From: Hyphomicrobiaceae bacterium
GTDB taxonomy: Bacteria > Pseudomonadota > Alphaproteobacteria > Rhizobiales > Methyloligellaceae
Length of the DNA stretch: 64,000 nt
Assembly (NCBI GenBank): GCA_028066055.1
Contig: JALCBY010000013.1
Span: 60,423 to 124,422 of the forward strand
Reading direction: 5' to 3'
Shown: positions 23,977 to 32,384 of the stretch, in pieces
Layout: the number at the start of each line of letters is the position of its first letter
Position numbering within the stretch: position 1 is the first letter of the stretch
Made by a program: the position numbers and the translations under genes
Notes under the pieces: model-generated
Seen by the model: the letters and a program-made list of their open reading frames with translations, nothing else
What the model was told of the DNA's origin: nothing
Databases searched by the model: none

Positions 23977-24948
23977 CTACTCCGCGGCCTGGCGGAACGC
24001 ACCGATCTGGCCTGACTGCTCGCCGAGGAACCTGGCGACAGCCATCATTCCGGCGCGCTCCGTACCGGCGATGCCGGCTTCGGCTTCTGCTTGGCCGTTA
24101 TAGTTGGTGTTGATATTGATATCGTAGGTCCAAGCACGGCCATCCTCGTCGAACAGGAACTCAACGCCTGCGATCTCGATATCCTGTTCAGCCAGCATCT
24201 GCTCGAACTTCTCAATATCGGGGTGATGGAAATCCGTCAGCACCTGGAACTTGTTCGGTTCGTCAGCGCTCTCGCCCACCGGGCATACCCCATCGCCGAT
24301 CTCGCAAACATCCGCCGGGCACAACTCGAAGCCTCCGCTCGTGTCGACCATGACCGAGTAAAGATGGCGGCCGCCGACAAACTCGTTGCGAATGATGAAC
24401 GGTTCGGCCGGTTTCACATAGGCCTGCACCAGCATGGTCGTGTCAGGCAACACAGCCAGCTCTCCCGCTTCCGCACGTTCCGCAAGCGCCGCGCCTGTCT
24501 CGAACAGTTCGACGCCGGCGCCCTTGCCGCCGCAATCCGGCTTGAGAATAACCGGCCCTTCGAATGTCCGGGCGGCCTCCGCGATATCTTCCGGCCCCGC
24601 GGTCAGAACCGAGCGGGGCGTACGGATGCCGGCACGTTCCAGAACGGCAGCCTGGCGTGCTTTTGATATCTCCAGATCGAGCGCGCGGGCTTTGTTCACC
24701 ACCCGACGTCCATGGGTTTCAAGATTTTCCAGAAGGGCAAGCGTGAGCTGAGGTGCTGCGCCGTGTTCGCGCGTCCAGGATGAAGCACTCATCCGATTGT
24801 AATAGACGCCGTCTTCAGGCATCTCCGTCAGATCGACCGGCCGGCCGCTCATATAGAGCTCGTTCCATTCCAGTCCGTAAGCAGCCATTGCCTCCGCCAA
24901 CGGTGGCAACCACTCTTCATTTTCGTGGATGACAAAGATCCGGCTCAT
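23977..24948 (-). CDS. ATP-grasp family protein (RimK/glutathione-synthetase-like), substrate unknown
   Basis: 323 residues from ATG 24948 (MSRIFVIHENEEW), with GGAAAGG-like binding site upstream. The ATP-grasp fold is seen from about residue 90: KARQAAVLERAGIRTPRS, GPVILKPDCGGKGAGVELFE (ATP-binding loop) and the metal-binding end YDININTNYNGQAEAEAG. Such enzymes couple a carboxylate to an amine or thiol through an acyl phosphate. It converges on coxL with a 2-base gap, so it is not in the cox operon. No partner gene indicates the substrate. Confidence 0.75.
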   Translation of the reverse strand: MSRIFVIHENEEWLPPLAEAMAAYGLEWNELYMSGRPVDLTEMPEDGVYYNRMSASSWTREHGAAPQLTLALLENLETHGRRVVNKARALDLEISKARQAAVLERAGIRTPRSVLTAGPEDIAEAARTFEGPVILKPDCGGKGAGVELFETGAALAERAEAGELAVLPDTTMLVQAYVKPAEPFIIRNEFVGGRHLYSVMVDTSGGFELCPADVCEIGDGVCPVGESADEPNKFQVLTDFHHPDIEKFEQMLAEQDIEIAGVEFLFDEDGRAWTYDININTNYNGQAEAEAGIAGTERAGMMAVARFLGEQSGQIGAFRQAAE

Positions 24949-25237
24949 ATCGCTCTGCCTTTCCTGCAAACCGTGCGGTCCGCGTGAGACCGTCCGTCAC
25001 TGAAACTCAGAGCGCAGTTAGGCCGTTTACGCAAAAAAATCAATGTTTGACGGGTGCATAGCAGCCATTCTGGATAAATATTTTTTCCAATCCTCATATT
25101 TAAAGAATTATTTTTTAATATACGTTCTGTTGCGATAAAGCCACGCAGCTGGTCAAAATGAAATAATCAGCCAAAATCACCGGTGTGACGGTTTGCCGGA
25201 CTTGCCGCATGCATCAAGCCCATCTACCAATAGAGGC
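24949..25237. other. AT-rich intergenic region between divergent genes
   Basis: This 289-base stretch is much richer in A and T than its neighbours, especially about 25030-25130 with runs such as ATATTTTTTCC and TTATTTTTTAATATA. It must hold promoters for the ATP-grasp gene (minus) and the NTF2-like gene (plus). I see no coding frame, no tRNA and no strong terminator. Confidence 0.4.
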
Positions 25238-25648
25238 ATGTCGGAGAAGCAGCGAGTTCTGGCCGCGAACGAGGCGTTCTACAGCGCCTTTCGGAATGCC
25301 GATTTCGAAGCCATGGAAGCGCTTTGGTCGCGCAACAGAAAAGTCTCCGTCTATCATCCCAACTGGCCGGGCATCGCGGACCGCGACGCGGTTATGGAGT
25401 CCTGGTACCGGATTCTGATCTCGGGCGATCCCCCGCAGGTCCGGGCACACGCCCCAACGGTTGTCATGACCGGACGCACGGCGCTCGTCATTTGTCAGGA
25501 AGATCTCGAATCGACCCGGCTGATCGCGACCAATGTGTTCGTTCTCGAAGACGGTGAGTGGCGGATGACGAACCATCAGGCAAGCCGCCTGCCCGCACAG
25601 CCGGAACAGACGAACCGGACCCGCAGGGCCAGGCGTCGTTCAGATTAA
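25238..25648 (+). CDS. SnoaL/NTF2-like fold protein (DUF4440/SnoaL_3 type)
   Basis: 136 residues from ATG 25238, which has AGAGGC immediately upstream. A cone-shaped NTF2-like domain is indicated by LAANEAFYSAFRNADFEAMEALWSRN, VSVYHPNWPGIADRDAVMESWYRIL and a final NVFVLEDGEWRMTNHQAS. These proteins are ligand-binding folds or small isomerase-like enzymes. This group (W...HPGW pattern) is widespread in Proteobacteria without a known role. The C-terminus is basic and Arg-rich. It stands alone between divergent and convergent neighbours. Confidence 0.8.
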   Translation: MSEKQRVLAANEAFYSAFRNADFEAMEALWSRNRKVSVYHPNWPGIADRDAVMESWYRILISGDPPQVRAHAPTVVMTGRTALVICQEDLESTRLIATNVFVLEDGEWRMTNHQASRLPAQPEQTNRTRRARRRSD

Positions 25649-25676
25649 GGCTTTTCGACTTGGCGCCCTGCCGACG

Positions 25677-26423
25677 CTAGATCACGCGCCCACCATCCAC
25701 TTCCAGGCAAACGCCAGTGATGAACTCCGCTTCGTCACTGCACAGGAACAGTGCGGCATTTGCAATGTCATCAGGCCGGCTCATGCGGCCAAGCGGAATT
25801 CCGGAAACGAACGCTTCGCGCATTTCCGGCGTATCCGGTCCGCCCATGAATGACGTGAGCAATGCTGTTTCGCCGATCACGGGATTGATGGCGCAAACGC
25901 GAATTTTCTCCGGTGCGAGCTCTATTGCCATCGACTTGGTCAGCGTAACGGCGGCCCCCTTGGTGCCGTTGTACCAGGTGAGCCCCGCGCGCGGCCTGAT
26001 TGCCGCTGTCGAGGCAATATTGAGAATGACGCCGCCGCCCCGCTTTTGCAGCGCCGGCACGCCATGGATAGCGCCAAGATAGATACCCTTTACGTTGACG
26101 GCGTAAATCCTGTCGAATTCGTCTTCACCAACTTCGAGCATCGGGCCTTTCACATGGGTGACTCCGGCATTGTTGACCAGAATATCCAGCCCGCCATACT
26201 CCTCCTCTGCGAGAGCGACAGCCGCCGCCATGTCATCCCCGTTGGTCACATCGCACTTCACGAACCGTCCGCGACGCAAGGTATCCGCCACGTCCCTTCC
26301 CGCACCCTCGGCGATATCGGCAACAATGACGCTCGCTCCTTCATGGGAGAAACGGCGCGCAATTCCCTCGCCGAAGCCCGAGGCCGCGCCGGTAACCACC
26401 GCAACTTTGTTTCTCAGCCTCAT
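25677..26423 (-). CDS. Short-chain dehydrogenase/reductase (SDR)
   Basis: 248 residues of a classical SDR: TGAASGFGEGIA for NAD(P) binding, NNAG at LVNNAGVT, catalytic Ser in NIASTAA and the YxxxK pair in WYNGTKGA. D at VIVADIAEG suggests NAD preference. The C-terminal end TGVCLEVDGG fits. It diverges from the phosphotransacetylase gene at 26570. Substrate unknown; an oxidation or reduction of a hydroxy- or oxo-sulfonate is possible from context but unproven. Confidence 0.88.
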   Translation of the reverse strand: MRLRNKVAVVTGAASGFGEGIARRFSHEGASVIVADIAEGAGRDVADTLRRGRFVKCDVTNGDDMAAAVALAEEEYGGLDILVNNAGVTHVKGPMLEVGEDEFDRIYAVNVKGIYLGAIHGVPALQKRGGGVILNIASTAAIRPRAGLTWYNGTKGAAVTLTKSMAIELAPEKIRVCAINPVIGETALLTSFMGGPDTPEMREAFVSGIPLGRMSRPDDIANAALFLCSDEAEFITGVCLEVDGGRVI

Positions 26424-26569
26424 TGCCTCGACCCTCCTCCCTCAACTATATGTGGGCGCGTTGCCGTCCATTGCGGCACCAGATCTGCGCGCATAGATTG
26501 CGCCTGTCTTCTTGCCCGTTTCAGCATTTCCGGTGACGTGAGTTCTAATCCCGAACCGGCCCGCACGCC

Positions 26570-27571
26570 ATGACTATCATCGAGAGTTTTGAAAACGAGA
26601 TCAAAGGCCTCGGTTACCGCGTGGTTCTGCCCGAGGGGCCGGATGCGCGGGTGCTGCGCGCGTCACGTGAGCTGAAAGACCGGGATCTCTGCCAACCCAT
26701 TTTGCTCGGTTCCCCTGACGATATCGCCGAAACCGCGGAACAGGCCGGGGTTTCGCTCGATGCCATCGACATACGGTGCCCGCAAACCGACCCGGTCCGG
26801 CCTGAGTTCATCGCGCGCATCGAGGACAAGCGTGAAAAAATGACGACCGAAATGGCGGAACGTCTGGTATCGCGCCCACTCTATTTCGGCGGGATGCTGG
26901 TTGCTGACGCACAGGCCGACACTCTGGTCGCCGGTGTCTCGATCCCGACACGGCGTGTCATCGAAGCGGGCATGATGACCCTTGGCCTCGCGGACGGCAT
27001 CACCACGCCTTCCAGTTTTTTTCTGATGATCGTTCCGGATTTTCAGGGACAAGGACCAAGGTGCTTCATTTATGCCGACTGCGGCTTCAATATCGATCCG
27101 GGACCGGAAGAACTCGCCGACATTGCCATTGCATCCGCCGCAAGCGCAGCGGAACTGCTTCCCCAACCGCCCAAAGTGGCGATGCTCTCTTTCTCAACGC
27201 ACGGCAGCGCCACGCATCCGCGCATCGACAAGGTCACACAGGCACTTGAGCTGGCCCGCAGGCGTGCGCCCGGTCTCGTCATTGACGGTGAATTCCAGGC
27301 CGATACCGCCCTTTCGCCCGACGTCGCAAAAATGAAACTCAAGGAAGAAAGCGCTGTTGCCGGCCATGCCAACGTTCTGATCTTTCCGGATCTCGATTCC
27401 GGCAACATCGCCTACAAACTGACCCAGTATATGGCGGGAGCACGGGCGGTCGGCCCGATCCTGCAAGGCTTCAAGGCGCCGATCTGCGATCTTTCGCGCG
27501 GCGCGACGGTCGAAGATATTGTCGCCGCCGCCATCATCAACGTCAGACGCGCGCACCGGGGCCAGGCCTGA
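26570..27571 (+). CDS. pta: Phosphate acetyl/butyryltransferase family enzyme (phosphotransacetylase)
   Basis: 333 residues forming a single PTA_PTB domain without the long N-terminal DRTGG region of E. coli Pta. Motifs: VVLPEGPDARVLRASRELKDR near the start, FIYADCGFNIDPGPEELADIAIASA, MLSFSTHGSATHPRIDKV and NVLIFPDLDSGNIAYKL. It converts acetyl phosphate and CoA to acetyl-CoA and phosphate. Short Pta proteins of this type are paired with sulfoacetaldehyde acetyltransferase (Xsc), which makes acetyl phosphate plus sulfite. No Xsc gene lies in this window, so its acetyl phosphate source may be encoded elsewhere. Confidence 0.88.
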   Translation: MTIIESFENEIKGLGYRVVLPEGPDARVLRASRELKDRDLCQPILLGSPDDIAETAEQAGVSLDAIDIRCPQTDPVRPEFIARIEDKREKMTTEMAERLVSRPLYFGGMLVADAQADTLVAGVSIPTRRVIEAGMMTLGLADGITTPSSFFLMIVPDFQGQGPRCFIYADCGFNIDPGPEELADIAIASAASAAELLPQPPKVAMLSFSTHGSATHPRIDKVTQALELARRRAPGLVIDGEFQADTALSPDVAKMKLKEESAVAGHANVLIFPDLDSGNIAYKLTQYMAGARAVGPILQGFKAPICDLSRGATVEDIVAAAIINVRRAHRGQA

Positions 27572-27587
27572 GGCCTCAGGTCCAGCA

Positions 27588-27875
27588 CTACTTCATTTCG
27601 ATTTCGATGAAGGCATATTCGAAGTCGTTCGCGTTGATCACGTCATGCTCCACGCCGGCGTCACGATAGTAGGGGACCCCCGCGGTGAGCTTGGCTGTGT
27701 CTTCTTCTCCGCCATCCGTCACGAGCGTCAGGTCGCCATCCAGGAGCGGCACCACGACATAGTCATATTCGTGCCTGTGCCAACCCGTTGCCGCTCCCGG
27801 AGCGAACCGCCATTCGGTGACCCGGGTCCGGTCATTGTCGACGAACACCGTTGATTGTGCCTGTGCACGTTCCAC
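27588..27875 (-). CDS. Small cupin-domain protein
   Basis: 95 residues. Single cupin barrel with metal-ligand pattern GWHRHEYDYVVVPLLDG (two His and a Glu) and a later His in AGVEHDVIN. The size and composition resemble small cytosolic cupins that sit beside catabolic genes and act as isomerases, decarboxylases or sensors. It lies between pta (convergent) and the IclR gene (same strand, 74 bases upstream), so it may be transcribed after the IclR gene. No specific function is recognised. Confidence 0.75.
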   Translation of the reverse strand: MERAQAQSTVFVDNDRTRVTEWRFAPGAATGWHRHEYDYVVVPLLDGDLTLVTDGGEEDTAKLTAGVPYYRDAGVEHDVINANDFEYAFIEIEMK

Positions 27876-27949
27876 ATCAACCCCTTTTCGTTGGTTCCCG
27901 CGACGCCGACATTTTCAAGCAAACCGTTCGGGACGCGGATACTCCTGTA

Positions 27950-28741
27950 TTATCCATCGGCCGCTGCCCAGACATCCGAGATCTGTTCCGCGGCCTTGCG
28001 CAGTTGCGGCAACAGCGCCACAGCCTTCGCCTCATCCATTCTGGTCGAAGGCGCGTGAATTGCAACGCCCGCAACACTCTTGCCCCGCCCATCACTCACG
28101 GCCGTCGCCACCGCTGTCAGGCCATCCACGAATTCCTCGTTGTTGAATGAGTATCCATTGGACCTGATCCGAGTGAATTCCGCCTCCAGCGTGTCAGGGC
28201 CGGTCAGGGTCGCGCCGGTGAACCGTTTCAGCGGCTGGACGTTCAACATCCGGGTCCGGACATTCTTGTGCAGATTGGCCACCAGCAACTTGCCGATTGC
28301 CGTGCAGTGAAACGGCACGCGGCTGCCGACCTGCAACTGCAGACGAAGAGGCGAATGTCCGTCCATACGCTCGATATAGACGACCTCGTCCTGATCGAGA
28401 ATCCCGACATTGCAGGTTTCGCCGGTTGCATCGACAAGTGGCCTGAGGGCGGCCCGTACCGTGGTCAGACGGCACGGGCTTGTGAGCGCATCGACGGACA
28501 AGCGGGTCAACGCCGGTCCAATAATGTATCGATCCTTTTTTGGCGCGCGCATGATCAGATTCGCATCGGTCAGTTGCTGCAGGACCCGGTGAATCGTCTG
28601 GCGCGGCAGGCCGATCCGGTCTACCAGATCAGCCAGAGACACGGGTCCAGCACTTCGCGTGACCTCGTCGAGCACAACAAACGCCTTCTCCAACGCAGAC
28701 CCATGCTCCGCCGATCCGGTTCTGTCGGCCTTTTCCAGCAT
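27950..28741 (-). CDS. IclR family transcriptional regulator
   Basis: 263 residues with an N-terminal winged helix (ALEKAFVVLDEVTRSAGPVSLADLVDRIGLPRQTIHRVLQQLTDANLI) and the C-terminal IclR effector domain (VPFHCTAIGKLLVANL, NNEEFVDGLTAVATAV, GVAIHAPSTRM). It diverges from the acylating aldehyde dehydrogenase gene with 178 bases between, the same relative arrangement as sauR and sauS in Cupriavidus necator. It is the obvious controller of the dehydrogenase/CoA-ligase operon; a sulfonated metabolite or its CoA derivative could be the effector. Confidence 0.87.
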   Translation of the reverse strand: MLEKADRTGSAEHGSALEKAFVVLDEVTRSAGPVSLADLVDRIGLPRQTIHRVLQQLTDANLIMRAPKKDRYIIGPALTRLSVDALTSPCRLTTVRAALRPLVDATGETCNVGILDQDEVVYIERMDGHSPLRLQLQVGSRVPFHCTAIGKLLVANLHKNVRTRMLNVQPLKRFTGATLTGPDTLEAEFTRIRSNGYSFNNEEFVDGLTAVATAVSDGRGKSVAGVAIHAPSTRMDEAKAVALLPQLRKAAEQISDVWAAADG

Positions 28742-28919
28742 CTGTCATGACCTCGTGGTACCGCATGTCACATCATGCAAGTCAAAACGCCAACCTTGAT
28801 ATTCGTATATATATACCGTAATCTGGATAAATTGTCCCGTTTTTATTGAATTTATACGCCAACTCTGAACAGAATTCCCGATAGATCGATCCAAGGTGAA
28901 GAGCCGCTGAAAGAAAAAA
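28742..28919. promoter_or_regulatory. Divergent control region with a 12-bp palindrome (candidate IclR operator)
   Basis: The 178 bases between the IclR gene and the dehydrogenase gene are AT-rich. GTATATATATAC at 28805-28816 is a perfect 12-base palindrome, and the surrounding sequence up to about 28865 is rich in A/T, as expected for overlapping promoters and operator. IclR proteins bind short dyad sequences, so this is a plausible site, though AT-alternating palindromes also occur by chance. Confidence 0.35.
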
Positions 28920-30353
28920 ATGCCACAACACGCAACCGTCAAAAGCCTGAATGCAGACAATGATGCCGAGCGCTCCATTGCGGATCTCATCGATCGCGCA
29001 CGCACGGCAATGGGTGAATTCGCAGGCGCATCCCAGGCCCAGTTAGATGACGCCGTCACGGCTCTTGCCTGGTCTCTCTACAAGCCTGAGACGGCAAAGG
29101 AGCTCGCCGAATATGCCGTGGAAGTCACGGGTCTCGGCAACGTCGAAAGCAAGATTACAAAGAACCAGCGCAAGACGTTCGGCACGCTGCGCGACCTGAT
29201 GCGGGTCAAGTCAACGGGCATCATCGAGGAAATTCCGGAAAAGGGCCTAGTCAAATACGCCAAGCCGGTCGGCGTCGTGGCAGCGGTCACTCCCTCTACG
29301 AACCCATCCGCCACGCCGGTCAACAAGGCAATGATGGCGGTCAAAGGCGGCAACGCGATCATCATCGCGCCCTCACCTCTCGCATGGCCCGTGACCAACG
29401 CGACCGTCGAAGCGATGCGGACCGAACTGAAAAAGATCGGCGCACCGGAAGACCTGGTGCAGATCCTTCCCGACCCCGTCACCCGGGACGCCACCAACGC
29501 TCTCATGCGCGCGGCCGACCTGGTGATCGTGACGGGAAGCCAGAACAATGTGCGCAATGCCTATTCCTCCGGCAAACCCGCCATCGGCGTGGGCGCCGGG
29601 AACGTGCCGGTGATCATCGATGCGGATGCCGACCTGGATGATGCCGCGGCCAAGATATGCGCCTCCAAGATTTTCGACAATTCGACATCCTGCTCCTCGG
29701 AGAACTCGGTCATCATAGTCGATGAGATCTATGACGAGGCAATCGCCGCGCTGACACGCGCCGGCGGCTATCTGGCAAGCGCCGACGAAGGCAGGCGCAT
29801 CGTCGACCTGCTCTGGCAGGGCGGCAAGCTGAACCGCAAGATTATCGCCAAAGACGCATCCGTGCTGGCTGAAGCCTTCGGGCTCTCAGGCGATGCGGCG
29901 GCTGCCAAATTCTTCATGGTCGAGGAAACCGGGATCGGACCAGATTACCCGCTTTCCGATGAAAAGCTCTCACTGGTGCTCACGGTCTATCGCGCAAAGA
30001 ATTTCGCCGACGCCAAACGCATCGGCACCGAAGTGCTTGAGCATGTCGGCAAGGGGCATTCCATCGGCATTCACACGAAAACCGTGGATCATGCACGCGA
30101 GCTCGCCGAAGACCTCGAAGTTGTCCGCGTCCTCGTCAACCAGGCCCACACTTTCGGGAACGGGGGCGGGTTCGACAGCGGCTTGCCCTTTACCCTCTCC
30201 ATGGGATGCGGTACGTGGCAGGGCAACTCAATTTCGGAAAACCTGAACTACAGGAATTTTCTGAACATCACCCATCTGGTCACCACCATCCCAGAGGACA
30301 AGCCCAGAGAGGAAGAACTCTTCGGGTCCTACTGGGAAAGGTTCGGCAAGTAA
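28920..30353 (+). CDS. sauS: CoA-acylating aldehyde dehydrogenase, sulfoacetaldehyde dehydrogenase (SauS)-like
   Basis: 477 residues, the size of SauS. The family pattern of CoA-acylating aldehyde dehydrogenases is clear: TPSTNPSATPVNKAM, VTGSQNNVRNAYSSGKPAIGVGAGNVPV for the cofactor, catalytic Cys in FDNSTSCSSENS, and the C-terminal MGCGTWQGNSISENLNYRNFLNIT. From memory these blocks match C. necator sulfoacetaldehyde dehydrogenase (acylating) closely. It interconverts sulfoacetaldehyde and sulfoacetyl-CoA with NAD(P). The following two genes encode an ADP-forming acyl-CoA ligase, which supports a CoA thioester route. Other acylating dehydrogenases (succinate or malonate semialdehyde type) are the main alternatives. 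Confidence 0.72.
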   Translation: MPQHATVKSLNADNDAERSIADLIDRARTAMGEFAGASQAQLDDAVTALAWSLYKPETAKELAEYAVEVTGLGNVESKITKNQRKTFGTLRDLMRVKSTGIIEEIPEKGLVKYAKPVGVVAAVTPSTNPSATPVNKAMMAVKGGNAIIIAPSPLAWPVTNATVEAMRTELKKIGAPEDLVQILPDPVTRDATNALMRAADLVIVTGSQNNVRNAYSSGKPAIGVGAGNVPVIIDADADLDDAAAKICASKIFDNSTSCSSENSVIIVDEIYDEAIAALTRAGGYLASADEGRRIVDLLWQGGKLNRKIIAKDASVLAEAFGLSGDAAAAKFFMVEETGIGPDYPLSDEKLSLVLTVYRAKNFADAKRIGTEVLEHVGKGHSIGIHTKTVDHARELAEDLEVVRVLVNQAHTFGNGGGFDSGLPFTLSMGCGTWQGNSISENLNYRNFLNITHLVTTIPEDKPREEELFGSYWERFGK

Positions 30354-30386
30354 CAAATCCGTACATTCGTACGCCCGAGGGAACCT

Positions 30387-31508
30387 ATGAATTTCGAGGA
30401 ACACGCGGCGAAGCCGCTTCTGCGGTCGGTCGGCATCACGGTGCCTGAAAGCGGCCTTGCACGCTCAGCCGAAGAGGCGGCCGCAATCGCGAAACGAATC
30501 GGGCCATGCGTGGTCAAAGCGCAGGTGCCGACGGGCAAACGCGGCAAGGCAGGTGGCATCGCGCTTGCGGCGTCGCCGGAAGACGCATCGGTCGAGGCGG
30601 AACGGATTCTGGGAATGGAAATTGCGGGCTTGCCCGTGCGCTCCGTTCTCGTGGAAGCACAGGTCCCCATTGCAAAGGAACTCTATGCGGCGGTTCTGAA
30701 CGACTCCGACACGAAGGGTCCGCTGCTGCTCTTCTCGGCTGAAGGCGGGATGGACATCGAGGACATTGCCGCCAACCATCCCGACGCCCTTGTCCGGCTC
30801 CCGATTGACATTCGTGAGGGTCTCTCCCGAGCCACGCTGGACGATGCCGTGCCGGAGGTTGACGGCGTGGATCGCGCCGCATTGCTGGACGTGCTGGCCG
30901 GCCTCTATGAAGCTTACGCTGCGAACGATGCGGAACTGATGGAGATCAACCCGCTGATTGCAAACGCAGACGGTGGCCTTGTGGCGCTTGACTGCAAGTT
31001 TACGCTCGACGATTCCGCAGTGCGGCGGCACGAAAAACTGGCGAAGTCGGGCACGCCCGACAAACTGACAGAACTGGAGCAGCGCGGCCAGGATATCGGC
31101 TTCAAATATATCGAGCTCGACGGCAATGTCGGCGTTCTCTCCAACGGCGCCGGGCTGACCATGACCACCATGGACGCGATCTCGCACTATGGCGGCGAGC
31201 CTGCGAACTTCCTCGAGATCGGCGGTAACGCCTTCACCCTTGGCAAACAGGCACTCGAAGTCGTGCTAGCCAATCCGCGCGTGAAATCCCTGCTCATCAA
31301 TTTCTGCGGAGCAATTGCCCGCACCGACGTGATGACCGGCGGGGTTCTCGAAGCGTGGGACGATGTCAATCCGCAAGTGCCGGTTTTCTGGGCCATCAGC
31401 GGCACCGGCGAAGCGGATGCACGAAAGATGCTCAAGGACAAGCTGGGTATCGATCCCTACCCGACAATGGACGACGCGGTGAAAGCCGCAGTGGAGGCGG
31501 TACGATGA
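30387..31508 (+). CDS. ADP-forming acyl-CoA ligase beta subunit (SucC-like)
   Basis: 373 residues, similar in length to SucC. An N-terminal ATP-grasp domain (NFEEHAAKPLLRSVGITVPESG, VVKAQVPTGKRGKAGGI, ELMEINPLI with metal-binding residues) is followed by the ligase CoA domain (GNVGVLSNGAGLTMTTMDAI, PANFLEIGGNA, LLINFCGAIARTDVM). SucC/SucD-type ligases interconvert an acid, CoA and ATP with the thioester, ADP and phosphate. Coupling to the SauS-like enzyme suggests sulfoacetate/sulfoacetyl-CoA; a housekeeping succinyl-CoA synthetase is unlikely because it would be in the TCA operon. ADP-forming ligases have been paired with acylating sulfoacetaldehyde dehydrogenase in sulfoquinovose fermenters, whereas C. 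necator SauT is AMP-forming. Confidence 0.8.
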   Translation: MNFEEHAAKPLLRSVGITVPESGLARSAEEAAAIAKRIGPCVVKAQVPTGKRGKAGGIALAASPEDASVEAERILGMEIAGLPVRSVLVEAQVPIAKELYAAVLNDSDTKGPLLLFSAEGGMDIEDIAANHPDALVRLPIDIREGLSRATLDDAVPEVDGVDRAALLDVLAGLYEAYAANDAELMEINPLIANADGGLVALDCKFTLDDSAVRRHEKLAKSGTPDKLTELEQRGQDIGFKYIELDGNVGVLSNGAGLTMTTMDAISHYGGEPANFLEIGGNAFTLGKQALEVVLANPRVKSLLINFCGAIARTDVMTGGVLEAWDDVNPQVPVFWAISGTGEADARKMLKDKLGIDPYPTMDDAVKAAVEAVR

Positions 31509-32383
31509 TTGTCAGGGGAAGCGAAACGGTTCTTGTGCATGGCATCACCGGCACCCAGGCGACCTTCTGGTCGGATAAGATGAAGGAATACGGCACGAAA
31601 GTCGTCGGCGGTCTGAACCCCAAAAAGGCCGGCACCGAACATCTCGGCCTGCCCGTATGGGCCTCCGCAAGGGATGCCGTGAGCGATCATGGCGCCGCAA
31701 TCGACTGCTCCTGCGTGATTGTACCGCCCGCTGCGGTCAAACAATCGGTCATGGATGCGCTTGACGCAGGCATCAAGAAGGTCGTCATCCTGACCGAGCA
31801 CATTCCCGTCCACGACACGATGTATTTCCTGAGCGCGGCACACGAGGCAGGTGCATCCGTGATCGGCCCCAATACAGCGGGCATCGTCACGCCGGGTGAA
31901 TGCTTTGTCGGTTTCATGCCGGCTTTCAACGATCGGGTATTCAAGCCCGGAAGCGTCGGCATCATCTCAAGATCGGGAAGCTTGGGAACGCTGGTATGTC
32001 TGAACATGGTGCAAGCTGGTTACGGCATTTCGGCATTCATCGGCATCGGTGGCGACCCGGTCATCGGCACCACCACGAAGGACGCGCTTGGATGCCTCGA
32101 CGAAGACCCGAAGACGCAAGCCATCGCGTTGGTCGGCGAAATCGGTGGCGGCATGGAGGAGGAAGCGGCCGAATATGCCAAGGGTATGAACAAGCCTATC
32201 GTCAGCTTCATTGCCGGCGCGGCCTCGCCTTCGGGCAAAAAGATGGGGCACGCTGGCGCCATCGTGATGGGCGACAAGGGGTCCTATGCGGGTAAGAAAG
32301 CTGCTCTTGAGGCTGCAGGCGTCACCGTGCTCGCAACCCCCTCGGGTTTGCCCGATGTCTTGAAGGAACATCTCACCGCATGA
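31505..32383 (+). CDS. ADP-forming acyl-CoA ligase alpha subunit (SucD-like)
   Basis: 292 residues from ATG 31505, overlapping the beta subunit stop (ATGA). CoA-binding N-terminal domain (VLVHGITGTQATFWSDKMKEYGTKVVGGLNPKKAG), then GPNTAGIVTPGE and ISRSGSLGTL, and the phosphohistidine motif KMGHAGAIVMGDKGS with its His. This is the complete alpha partner of the SucC-like protein. The 3' end converges on the MFS gene with a 1-base gap, so no terminator fits there. Confidence 0.85.
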   Translation: MIVRGSETVLVHGITGTQATFWSDKMKEYGTKVVGGLNPKKAGTEHLGLPVWASARDAVSDHGAAIDCSCVIVPPAAVKQSVMDALDAGIKKVVILTEHIPVHDTMYFLSAAHEAGASVIGPNTAGIVTPGECFVGFMPAFNDRVFKPGSVGIISRSGSLGTLVCLNMVQAGYGISAFIGIGGDPVIGTTTKDALGCLDEDPKTQAIALVGEIGGGMEEEAAEYAKGMNKPIVSFIAGAASPSGKKMGHAGAIVMGDKGSYAGKKAALEAAGVTVLATPSGLPDVLKEHLTA

Positions 32384-32384
32384 G

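Noticed and set aside
27567..27580. CCTGAGGCCTCAGG palindrome at the pta stop as a terminator
   Set aside because: A 14-base perfect palindrome with no loop and no following T run; likely chance or a weak structure at a convergent junction.
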